Source of the DNA: PFL42 sp963789825
Lineage (GTDB): Bacteria; Chloroflexota; Anaerolineae; Anaerolineales; E44-bin32
DNA: 64,000 nucleotides
Assembly: GCA_963789825.1 (NCBI GenBank)
Contig: CAWBME010000010.1
Span: 124,001 to 188,000 of the forward strand
Direction: 5' to 3'
Positions 9,511-17,632 of the stretch are shown here, piece by piece. The translations under genes were made by a program, and so were the position numbers. Under the pieces are notes generated by a model. It did no database searches. It saw only the letters and a program-made list of their open reading frames with translations, and had not been told where the DNA came from. Numbering within the stretch: position 1 is the stretch's first letter; every line of letters starts with the position of its first letter.

Positions 9511-10497
9511 TTAGAAGTCGAGGACCTTGACTTCCTTCAGCCGCACGTTGTTGCCTTCATCGCTCTCGTCGACATCGTCCCCGGTGTCGACTTCTGCCTT
9601 GGTGTTGATCGAGGCGTAGAAGCTTGGATAGCCGCCGTAGGTGCAGTTCAGCGTCTGGTCGTCGTCCGGGTCCAGATCATCGACGTCCCAGGTGCAGGCG
9701 GGCGAGGCATAGCCTTCGCCCGGCCACCACTTCACGGTGAAGTCCTCGGCAGTCGCCCCACCCTGGTTCTTGATCTTGACGCTGACCGAGACGGATTGGC
9801 TCTCGTAGGGCTCCACCGGGTCGAGGTTGATGCTCTTGACCACCAGATCCGGCTTGAGCGAGGCGGCGCTCACCGCCTTGATCTTCACCCAGAAGTAGTT
9901 GGAGGCGGAGGGCCCAATCCCGAACAGCGCGCCGCCCGGTTCCTTGAGGCGGTAGTTGCCCTGATAGGTGCCGGTGTCGGCCGGCGCCTTCAGATCGACC
10001 GAGACGTCCACCGTGCCTCCCGGCGGAACGGTCCCGGAGGTCAGCGTCACCGTGTCGGGCGCGCTCATCCGATCACCGCCGTCGAAGGCCAGCTTGTAAC
10101 CTGACGTCCAGGTGCAGGTTCCGACGTTCTTCAGTCGCCAGGTCTTGGTGAAGCTGGCGCCGACCACCACCGAAGTGTTGTCCGGGTACGTGACGTCGGA
10201 AACGAAGGACGCCGCGTTGCAGGGCGTGGAGGGGGTCACCGTCGGCGGCACCGCCGTCGGCGGGGCGGGGGTCGGCGAGGCAGGCACCGGCGTGGGAGGC
10301 GCCTGCGTCGGGACCAGTGTCGGCGGCTCGAGGGTCACCGCCAGTCGTGTGAGCTCCAGGGCCGCGGCGATGGTGGCGGCGGCGGAGGTCGCCACCGGAT
10401 CGCCCGGGGCAGACTGGTAGCCGGGGAAGTTGCAGGCCGCCAGCAGCAGAGCAGCCACCAGCAGCAGACCCAGGCCGGTCATCCTATGCTTGGACAT
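9511..10497 (-). CDS. Lipoprotein with NBR1-type Ig-like and CARDB domains
   Basis: Predicted cell-surface lipoprotein of 328 residues. The signal ends at the lipobox LLAAC (Cys22). A Pro/Thr-rich linker covers about residues 55-95. The NBR1-like Ig domain follows (about 100-205), with FTKTWRLKNVGTCTW, SGTVPPGGTVDVSVDL and GTYQGNYRL. A CARDB-type Ig domain (about 215-325) has LKPDLVVKSI, a double-cysteine segment and DVDESDEGNN. The start at 10497 has AAGGAGG upstream. The neighbour at 10929 is a shorter paralogue, and two more lie at 31468 and 32696. The function is unknown; adhesion or binding at the cell surface is an inference. Confidence 0.8.
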   Translation of the reverse strand: MSKHRMTGLGLLLVAALLLAACNFPGYQSAPGDPVATSAAATIAAALELTRLAVTLEPPTLVPTQAPPTPVPASPTPAPPTAVPPTVTPSTPCNAASFVSDVTYPDNTSVVVGASFTKTWRLKNVGTCTWTSGYKLAFDGGDRMSAPDTVTLTSGTVPPGGTVDVSVDLKAPADTGTYQGNYRLKEPGGALFGIGPSASNYFWVKIKAVSAASLKPDLVVKSINLDPVEPYESQSVSVSVKIKNQGGATAEDFTVKWWPGEGYASPACTWDVDDLDPDDDQTLNCTYGGYPSFYASINTKAEVDTGDDVDESDEGNNVRLKEVKVLDF

Positions 10498-10928
10498 TTG
10501 CCATCTCCTCCTTGCTCCGGGTGCCCCGATGGGGCCACCACGCTTGCGGCGCCTATGCCCGCCCGCCGTGCTGCGAAAGGACCGGGCATCGCGGTTCGGC
10601 TGGCCCCAGTCCGGGGTGAACCAGGACGATTCTGCCAGAGATTCGCCAGTCGCACCACAGGCCGCCCTTCCCACAGGTCGCCACCCCGCCACAGGGCAGA
10701 TTCCGGCGCGGTGGGAGCGCGTGCTCCCCGCGGTGCAGCCCCTCGCCGGCACGAGGCGCTTCTACCGGACCCTGAGGCGCACGCGGCGGCCATTGAGCAT
10801 CGGATCACGCGCTCGCTGGATGCACCGGGCGGTGGGCATCGCCGGAGTCGGAAAGACAGCTGGGGTTCGGGCTCTCGCCCGAACCCCAGACGAATGGCGG
10901 ATCATCGCAGGTGCCGCGCCGCCCTGGC
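10498..10928. other. Intergenic region between two paralogous lipoprotein genes
   Basis: About 430 bases holding the upstream region of the 9511-10497 gene and, near its right end, the terminator hairpin at 10860-10889. Open frames crossing it have no recognisable product. I saw no clear -10 box. Confidence 0.5.
10860..10889 (-). terminator. Terminator of the shorter NBR1-Ig lipoprotein gene
   Basis: A perfect 13-bp stem (CTGGGGTTCGGGC / GCCCGAACCCCAG) with a TCTC loop (GAGA when read on the minus strand), 39 bases past the stop at 10929. On the minus strand the stem is followed by CTGTCTTTCC, a short T-rich tail. Confidence 0.75.
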
Positions 10929-11613
10929 TCAGGGCCCAAGCGTGACGATCGGGATGATGTGCAGCGTTGGCATCAGCAAAATCAGCTTGACCGCCTTGAT
11001 CTTGACCCAGAAGGCGCCCGAAGCCGCCGGGCCGATGCCAAACACGACGCCACTCGGGTTGCGGATCCGGAAGTAGCCCTGGTAGGTGCCTTGCTCGCTG
11101 GGCGCCTTGAGGTCGACCGAGACGTCGACGGTGGCGCCCGGCGGGACGGTCCCGCCGGTCAGAGTCACCGAGTCCGGCGCCGACATGCGGTCTCCGCTGT
11201 CGAAGATCAGCTTGTAGCCAGAGGTCCAGGTGCACGTCCCAACGTTCTTCAGCCGCCAGGTCTTGGTGAACGCAGCCCCCCCGAAGACCTCCGCCCCATC
11301 GGGGTAGGTCACGTCCTTGACGAAGGCCGCCGCGTCGCAGGGCTGTGGCGTCAGGGTGACAGTCGACGTCCCGGTGGACGTCAGCGTGAGCGAGGCGGTG
11401 GCGGTCACGGTTTCGGATGGCGGGGGCGGAGTCTCGCTGGCTGGCAGCGGCGTGTCCGAGGCGGCCTGCGGGGGCGCCTGGCTGGCGATGGCGGTCAGCG
11501 TGCTGGCGACGGCGGTTTGCTCGGCGCCGGGGGCAGGCGCCGACGTTGCACGCCAGCTGCAGCATCCCCACTACGACCAGCACCAGCACCATCCGATGGA
11601 GTTGTCGCCGCAT
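10929..11613 (-). CDS. NBR1-type Ig-like lipoprotein, short paralogue (one frameshift)
   Basis: The signal MRRQLHRMVLVLVVVGM ends at the lipobox LQLAC (Cys22) and is in one frame. The linker (Pro, Thr, Ser-rich) and the Ig-like domain (FTKTWRLKNVGTCTW, GTVPPGATVDVSVDL, GTYQGYFRI) are in another. Removing one C from the five-C run at about 11527-11531 joins them as ACNVGACPGAEQ. Without that correction the lipid-anchored protein would be truncated. The start has AAGGAGG 5 bases upstream. The Ig domain is about 75 percent identical by eye to that of the 9511 gene, so the pair is a tandem duplication, and the CARDB domain is missing here. Confidence 0.75.
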
Positions 11614-11770
11614 GCTTGCCTCCTTGGCCCCCTGCACCAGATTGCCCGGTAGGATACATCAAGTGTGAGGCTGGGGCGACAAGGGCCTTCGGCGAGGCCG
11701 CACCAGCGGAAGGGGCGGCTATGGTATCCTGTTTCGTCCACGCTCGGTCTCTGCGAAGCCGGGGCATCCC

Positions 11771-13540
11771 ATGACCACCGCTGAGTTCAGTCTCGCACAG
11801 ACGCTGCAATCCGACCGGCGTTCGCCCTTGCGCTGGATCGCCTGGCACGTCCGCCGCCACGCCTGGCTGGTTCTCGTCCTGCTGTCGGGCGCCTTGGGCA
11901 ACGCCCTGCTGGCGGCGGTGATGTTCATGCTGATCGGCCAGGGATTGAACGCCGTCCTGGCATCCCCGCCCAACCTGGATCGCCTGCTGCAGATCGCGTT
12001 GTTGATCGGGCTCTCACAGGTCGTGCGCGGCGGTCTGCAGCTTGCCCGCAACTACAGCGCCGAGATGATCGGACAGCGTCTCGAGCGCCAGATCCGGGAC
12101 GAGCTGTACCTGAGCCTGCTGGGCAAGAGCATGACCTTCCACAGCTTGCAGCCGGTCGGCGATACGATGGCCCGCGCCACCAACGACGTGCGCGAGGTCA
12201 ACCTGATGTTCAGCCCAGGGCTCAACCTGGTCGTTGGCTCGGCCACCTTCCTGCTGGCCCCGCTGCTGCTCGCGCCGCGCTACGACCCATCCCTGGTGCT
12301 GGTGCCGGCGCTGTTCATCCTGGCCTACGCCCTCTCGCTCTGGCAGTACCTGCGCGAGCTTCGCCCGATCGCCGAAGATGCCCGCCTGGCTTTCGGCCGC
12401 ATGAACACCCAATTGGCGGAGGCGCTCGACGGCATCGAGGTTGTCAAGGGACATGCCCAGGAGGTGGCCGAGGTCGACCGATTCGTATCCTTCGCCGGCG
12501 AATCGCGCAATGCTTTCGTTCGCCAGGGGGACGTCGAAGCCCGTTTCCTGCCGTTGCTGCTGATGGGAATCGCCGAAGCCGCAGCGCTGCTGCAGGCCTT
12601 GCTGCTGTACCAGCGCGGCGTGCTCAACGTGGGAGAGGTGGTCGGTTTCTTCGGCATGATCCAGCTCTTTGGCTTCCCGACCTTCGTCTCGCTGTACGCC
12701 TACGCACAGGTGGCGCTGGGGATGGCAAGCTCGCGCCGGATCCTCGAGTTGATCAACCGCCAGACCGAGCTCGACCGCAACCCCGGCGGCTATGCTCGGC
12801 CGATGCGGGGCGAGATCTCTTTCGACGACGTCTCGTTCGCCCATCAGGGCCAGCAAGCTGGCTTGCAGCACGTCAGCTTCCGCGCTGCGCCCGGTCAGAC
12901 GATCGCCGTCGTCGGTCAAACCGGTTCGGGCAAGAGCACGCTGATCCGATTGCTCAACCGCATCTATGACGTCAGCCAAGGAGCTGTGCAAATCGACGGC
13001 GTCGATGTCCGCCAGTGGGACCTGGAGGCGCTGCGCCAGCAGATCTCGATCATCGAGCAGGATGTGTTCCTGTTTTCGCGCAGCGTGGCAGAGAACATCG
13101 CCTTCGGCAAGCCGCAGGCCACCCAGGTGGAGATCGAAACCGCTGCCCGCGCGGCGCAGGCGCACGAGTTCATCGCCGCGCTGCCGGAGGGTTACCAGAC
13201 CGTCGTCGGTGAACGCGGGGTCACTCTGTCGGGCGGTCAGCGCCAGCGCCTCGCCCTGGCACGGGCCTTCCTGACCCATCCCAGCATCCTGGTGCTGGAC
13301 GATTCGACCGCCTCGATCGACAGCTCCACCGAAGACCAGATTCAGCGGGCGATCTTCCGCGCCGCCGCCGGCCGCACGACGATCATCATCACCCATCGCC
13401 TGTCGCAGATCCGCTGGGCCGACCAGATCCTGGTGCTGCGCAAAGGACGGCTCGTGGCCAGCGGCACCCACGCCGATCTGCTGGACACCTCCCCCGCCTA
13501 CCGCCGCATCTTCAGCCCGGCGCTACGCGAGAGCGCATGA
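11771..13540 (+). CDS. ABC exporter half-transporter with degenerate Walker B (partner 1)
   Basis: Type IV ABC exporter subunit of 589 residues: six hydrophobic segments in the first 330 residues, then a nucleotide-binding domain. Walker A is GQTGSGKST (about 381), the signature LSGGQRQR (about 486) is canonical, but Walker B is ILVLDDSTAS (about 505), with Asp in place of the catalytic Glu. This is the pattern of the subunit contributing the non-hydrolysing site of heterodimeric exporters such as BmrCD and TM287/288. Its stop overlaps the start of the partner (ATGA), so the two are translationally coupled. The substrate (drug, lipid or peptide) is unknown. Confidence 0.9.
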   Translation: MTTAEFSLAQTLQSDRRSPLRWIAWHVRRHAWLVLVLLSGALGNALLAAVMFMLIGQGLNAVLASPPNLDRLLQIALLIGLSQVVRGGLQLARNYSAEMIGQRLERQIRDELYLSLLGKSMTFHSLQPVGDTMARATNDVREVNLMFSPGLNLVVGSATFLLAPLLLAPRYDPSLVLVPALFILAYALSLWQYLRELRPIAEDARLAFGRMNTQLAEALDGIEVVKGHAQEVAEVDRFVSFAGESRNAFVRQGDVEARFLPLLLMGIAEAAALLQALLLYQRGVLNVGEVVGFFGMIQLFGFPTFVSLYAYAQVALGMASSRRILELINRQTELDRNPGGYARPMRGEISFDDVSFAHQGQQAGLQHVSFRAAPGQTIAVVGQTGSGKSTLIRLLNRIYDVSQGAVQIDGVDVRQWDLEALRQQISIIEQDVFLFSRSVAENIAFGKPQATQVEIETAARAAQAHEFIAALPEGYQTVVGERGVTLSGGQRQRLALARAFLTHPSILVLDDSTASIDSSTEDQIQRAIFRAAAGRTTIIITHRLSQIRWADQILVLRKGRLVASGTHADLLDTSPAYRRIFSPALRESA

Positions 13541-15366
13541 GCTTCTTCGAAGGCCTCGACGCCGAGTCCTACGACCGCAGCTACCGCGACCGCGATCTGG
13601 CGCGGCGCATGCTGACCTACTTCCGACCGCACTCGCGGGCGCTGGCCCTCTCGGTGGCGATGATCCTGCTGATCTCGCTGGCCGGCGCCATGCTGCCGAT
13701 CATCGGCGCCCGCGGCGTCGACGCCATGGCCGCCGGGCGCAGCGGCAGCTGGGTGATCGTGCTGCCGCTGCTGGTGCTGGCGCTGGGCTTGGTGATCTGG
13801 GGCGCCAACTGGGTGCGCCGCCGGCTGACCAGCCGGGCGGTGGCCGATGTGATGCTTGCCCTGCGGCGCGATGGTTTCGCCGCCGCAGCCGAGCACGATC
13901 TCTCCTTCTACGACGATCTCGCCTCGGGCAAGGTCGTCAGCCGCATCAGCTCCGACACCTCTGAGTTCGCCCAGGTGGTGGTGCTGGTGACCGACCTGCT
14001 GAGCGAGATCCTCGAGGCGCTGGTGCTGTTCGTCGTGCTGGTACGCATCGAGCCCAGCCTGATCCCCTGGCTGCTGGCGATGCTGCCCGTGGTCTTCGCC
14101 TTCTCCCTGATCTTTCGGCGCCTGGCGCGCACCGTCACCCGCCAGGGATTCCGGGCGATGGCCAACGTCAACAGCCTGGTCAAGGAGGCCGTCAGCGGGA
14201 TCCAGGTCGCCAAGAACTTCCGCCAGGAAGCGACGATCTACCAGGAGTTCGACCGGGTAAACCAGCAGAGCTACCACATCAACCTGCGGCGCGGCTTCGT
14301 GCTGGCGATCGTATTTCCGGTGCTGAACGCGCTGGCCGGGATCGCCATCGCCATCCTGCTCTACGTTGGCGGACTCTATGCCGCCGCCGGGATCATCACC
14401 GTCGGCGCCTGGTACCTGTTCATCAACAGCATGGACCGCTTCTGGTACCCGGTGCTCAATCTGACCGCCTTCTGGAGTCAGGTGCAGGGCGGGCTGTCAG
14501 CCGCCGAGCGCATCTTCGCCCTGATCGACGCCGAGCCGGCGGTGGTTCAGGCCGAGCGCCAGCCGGTCCCCGTGCTGCGCGGCGAGATCACCTTCGACCA
14601 GGTCGACTTCTCGTACGGCAGGGGCGTGACGGTGCTATCCGGCTTCGACCTGCAAGTCGCCGCCGGCGAGACCGTGGCGCTCGTCGGCCATACCGGCGCC
14701 GGGAAGTCGTCCATCGCCCGCTTGATCACCCGCTTCTACGAGTACCAGGGCGGCCGCCTGCTGGTGGACGGCCATGATCTGCGCACGCTCGACCTGCAGG
14801 CCTACCGCCGGCAACTGGGTGTCGTTTCGCAGGTTCCCTTCCTGTTCTCGGGAACCGTGCTCGACAACATCCGCTACGCCCGGCCGGAGACCAGCCTGGA
14901 TGCGGTCGAAGCGCTGGCGCGGCGGATCGGCGAGGGCGAATGGTTGGAGGCGTTGCCGGAGGGCCTGCGCACCGAAGTCGGGGAGCGCGGCAGCCGATTG
15001 TCCATGGGGCAGCGGCAGTTGGTCAGCCTGATGCGGGTCCTGGTGCAGCGGCCGGCGATCTTCATCCTGGACGAGGCCACCGCCAACATCGACCCGTTCA
15101 CCGAGCATCAGATCCAGCAGGCGCTCGAGCTGATCCTGGCTGCCACCACCTCGGTACTGATCGCGCACCGGCTCTCGACCGTACAGGCGGCGGATCGCAT
15201 CATCGTGCTGCAGAACGGGCGCATCCTCGAGCAGGGCAACCACCGTTCCTTGCTTGCCGGCGGCGGCCACTACGCCGATCTGTACAACACCTACTTCCGC
15301 CACCAGTCGCTGGCGTACATCGAAGCCGCCCGCCAGGCGGCGCTTTCCGGCGCCGAGGGGTTATAG
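13537..15366 (+). CDS. ABC exporter half-transporter with degenerate signature motif (partner 2)
   Basis: Second half of the heterodimeric exporter, 609 residues, with six hydrophobic segments and an NBD. Walker A is GHTGAGKSS (about 383), the signature reads LSMGQRQL rather than LSGGQ (about 487), and Walker B is IFILDEATA (about 507) with the catalytic Glu. Combined with partner 1, the head-to-tail NBD dimer would have one competent site (this Walker B with partner 1's LSGGQ) and one degenerate site (partner 1's Asp with this LSMGQ). Mutually matching degeneration of this kind supports a true obligate heterodimer. Confidence 0.92.
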   Translation: MSFFEGLDAESYDRSYRDRDLARRMLTYFRPHSRALALSVAMILLISLAGAMLPIIGARGVDAMAAGRSGSWVIVLPLLVLALGLVIWGANWVRRRLTSRAVADVMLALRRDGFAAAAEHDLSFYDDLASGKVVSRISSDTSEFAQVVVLVTDLLSEILEALVLFVVLVRIEPSLIPWLLAMLPVVFAFSLIFRRLARTVTRQGFRAMANVNSLVKEAVSGIQVAKNFRQEATIYQEFDRVNQQSYHINLRRGFVLAIVFPVLNALAGIAIAILLYVGGLYAAAGIITVGAWYLFINSMDRFWYPVLNLTAFWSQVQGGLSAAERIFALIDAEPAVVQAERQPVPVLRGEITFDQVDFSYGRGVTVLSGFDLQVAAGETVALVGHTGAGKSSIARLITRFYEYQGGRLLVDGHDLRTLDLQAYRRQLGVVSQVPFLFSGTVLDNIRYARPETSLDAVEALARRIGEGEWLEALPEGLRTEVGERGSRLSMGQRQLVSLMRVLVQRPAIFILDEATANIDPFTEHQIQQALELILAATTSVLIAHRLSTVQAADRIIVLQNGRILEQGNHRSLLAGGGHYADLYNTYFRHQSLAYIEAARQAALSGAEGL

Positions 15367-15433
15367 GTCCTAGGTTGCATTGCCGCCCCCCGGGACGATG
15401 TGCTAGAGTCAATTGCCTCGCTGCCTGAGGCAT

Positions 15434-17017
15434 ATGCCGATGGACCTGGCCCCTCGCTCAACCATTGACGATGGCCTGATCGAAGGCCGCCCCTGCTTCG
15501 TGTGCGGGGGCCATGCGCTGCACGCGGTCCACGTCGAAGGCATCCCCGACTACGTTGCTTGCTCCGACTGCCAATCGGCCTTCGTCCTCGATGTGACCGG
15601 CGACTGGCTGATGTACGGCAAGATCCACGCCGACTACTCCGAGGCCCGGCGAGTGGCGCTGCGGCAGTGGGCCAGCCCGGAGGAGGTGATGCGCTCGGCC
15701 GCCGAAGACCGGCGCCTGGCGGCGGTCGAACTGGCGGCTGAGTCCCTGCCCGAGGCGACAGCCGCCGACGCCTTTCCCGAACCGGCGTCCGAGAATGACC
15801 TGCCCACCCCGCACGCACAGGCTGGCGGGCCAGTCAAGGAAGATGAAAGCGAGGATCTCGAGGCGGCTGCCATGCCGGCTCTGTTCGCCATCAACTCGAC
15901 CTTGGAAGACAAGGCGCCCGCCGCGCAGGAGTTCGCCGGCATTCCCTCGGAAGAGGCCGAAGGCGACCTCGACGACTTCACCTCCCGGCTGGCCGCCCTG
16001 GCCGGCGTGCCGATCGAGGACTTTCTGTTCGACACCGAAGAAGAACCTCTGGGCGAGGACGTGGTGTTGCGGGACGCTCTTCTGGGGATCAGCCAGGGAC
16101 CCGCCGCCGGAGGCGAGGCGAGCGACGACTGGCTCGTGCTGCCCGAGGAACCTGCTCCATGGCAGCTGCCCCAACCCCCGGCACCGGCGGCCGAGGTCGC
16201 GGGCGCGCCTCGCTCATTGTGGCACACCGAGCAGCCCGACCTCGATCTCTTCGCCCTCTCCCCCTTCGCCAGTGCGCCCCCTGCTCCCGAGGCGGCTGAG
16301 GCGCCGATTGCCCTGGGCGATCAGGCGGCTCCATCCCCGGTCGGGCCTGCGCCCGCAGCCGCACTGCCACCCGATCACGGCGAAGTGGCGGCCGTTGGGC
16401 CCGAGCACGAGTCCCCGGCTGACCCACCGCCCGGGTTGCGCTACCGGACCGTGATTCGCGGCACGAAGGTGCAGCTACCCCGTGGCGCTTGCGCGCACTG
16501 CATGGCGACCCCAGCCCGGCGCAAGCTGAACGTGCGCGGCTCTCTCCCGGCAGGCCAGGTGCTCGGCCAACGACGCCCTACCCGCTTCGCTATTCCGCTC
16601 TGCAGTCGCTGCCACAAGCGGGCCGGCAGCCGGACACCAGAGGAGCGCTCCGCCCGACTGCAGGCATACCTGATCTCAGCCCTAGTGGCGCTGTTCGTGT
16701 TGATCGTCACCCTGCTGCTGAATGTGGTCGACCTGCAAGGAGGCAACGCGGTCAGCGGCCTGCTGCTGCTGATCATCCTGGTGCTGGGGTACGCCATCCC
16801 CTCTGTGATGCTGTCCAGCAGGGCCAATCGCTTCCTGCCGCCAGAGGACGCGCTCTACGTGCAAACAACTCTGCTCGTCCCCGAGGAGACCCAGGGGCTG
16901 GAAACCGCCTTCGAATGGCGGAATCGCGAATACGCCGAGCGCTTTCTCGGCGCCAACCAGGAGGCAATTCTGGGACGCGCCATCGAGGTCAAGGACCGCT
17001 CCGCGCTCCCCGGATGA
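15434..17017 (+). CDS. Unknown membrane protein with two zinc-ribbon-like motifs
   Basis: Not recognised as a named family. The N-terminus has CFVC followed 18 residues later by CSDC, a zinc-ribbon pattern. A long acidic, Ala/Pro-rich, probably disordered region follows (about residues 70-340). A second Cys set (CAHC ... CSRC, about residues 355-400) precedes two closely spaced membrane segments (ISALVALFVLIVTLLLNVV and LLLLIILVLGYAIP) and a soluble C-terminus. The ATG at 15434 is chosen because GAGG lies just upstream; a more distal TTG is possible at 15413. It is downstream of the exporter pair and upstream of another small zinc-ribbon gene, so it may belong to the same transcript. Confidence 0.65.
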   Translation: MPMDLAPRSTIDDGLIEGRPCFVCGGHALHAVHVEGIPDYVACSDCQSAFVLDVTGDWLMYGKIHADYSEARRVALRQWASPEEVMRSAAEDRRLAAVELAAESLPEATAADAFPEPASENDLPTPHAQAGGPVKEDESEDLEAAAMPALFAINSTLEDKAPAAQEFAGIPSEEAEGDLDDFTSRLAALAGVPIEDFLFDTEEEPLGEDVVLRDALLGISQGPAAGGEASDDWLVLPEEPAPWQLPQPPAPAAEVAGAPRSLWHTEQPDLDLFALSPFASAPPAPEAAEAPIALGDQAAPSPVGPAPAAALPPDHGEVAAVGPEHESPADPPPGLRYRTVIRGTKVQLPRGACAHCMATPARRKLNVRGSLPAGQVLGQRRPTRFAIPLCSRCHKRAGSRTPEERSARLQAYLISALVALFVLIVTLLLNVVDLQGGNAVSGLLLLIILVLGYAIPSVMLSSRANRFLPPEDALYVQTTLLVPEETQGLETAFEWRNREYAERFLGANQEAILGRAIEVKDRSALPG

Positions 17018-17050
17018 CGTAGGGAGGTCGGCCGTCCCCCGCCAGCCAGC

Positions 17051-17540
17051 ATGAGCCTGCTGCCACGCACCCATCCCTTGGGGGTATGCCCGTCGTGCGG
17101 GGTGATCCATGGGCCCGGACAGCCACCTTGCCCAGCCCCGCCTGATTCGGCACCGGGTTCCCTGCCGACGTCACCGGCGGACACGCCCCTTCAGGTTGGG
17201 CCGGGTACCCTTGCCCTCGCCCCTCTCAGCCAAGGCGACGCCAGCCCGCCCGGCGTCGCGCCCGCTGTCCGACGAGAAGATCCGCTCGTTGCTCGACCAG
17301 GGGATCATCGTCGACGAGGACGTCCATGGCCTGCGTCTGACCGGCAAGCCAGTGAGCGGACGCGGCAAGGGGACCGGCCAGCTGAGCGCAAGCGACATCG
17401 TACGCCTCGCCGCCGACCTGGACGGTGGCGTGCTCCCGGCCGATCAGCGGCGGCACTGTCCCCACTGCGACGCAGTCGTACCCCCGCGTGCCAGCCGCTG
17501 CGAGTGGTGCGGCAAGAGCCTGGCGCCCCCGCCCACCTGA
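17051..17540 (+). CDS. Small zinc-ribbon protein (one frameshift)
   Basis: The first 60 or so residues (CPSCGVIHG motif, then a Pro/Ala-rich spacer) lie in one frame. From about 17240-17265 the likely continuation is in the next, with RPLSDEKIRSLLDQGIIV and a C-terminal double-Cys pair (CPHC and CEWCGKSL). I join them because the two halves together make one zinc-ribbon/linker/zinc-ribbon protein of about 160 residues, and neither frame makes sense across the other's half. The true position of the shift is uncertain. The function is unknown. It sits 33 bases after the zinc-ribbon membrane protein and before uvrA. Confidence 0.5.
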
Positions 17541-17591
17541 CCCACAGCTGCCCGCCGATCAAATCCCCCTCCAAGGGGAGACTTCGCCCGG

Positions 17592-17597
17592 TATAAT
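17592..17597 (+). promoter_or_regulatory. -10 box for uvrA
   Basis: A perfect TATAAT, 35 bases before the uvrA ATG. No good -35 element or LexA-type operator is visible around it. Confidence 0.5.
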
Positions 17598-17632
17598 GAC
17601 CGGCTCGAAGCTTTCCAGATGGGGCAGCAGCC

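Noticed and set aside
12014..13471. A 485-codon minus-strand frame
   Set aside because: Antisense to an ABC exporter with all ATPase motifs on the plus strand.
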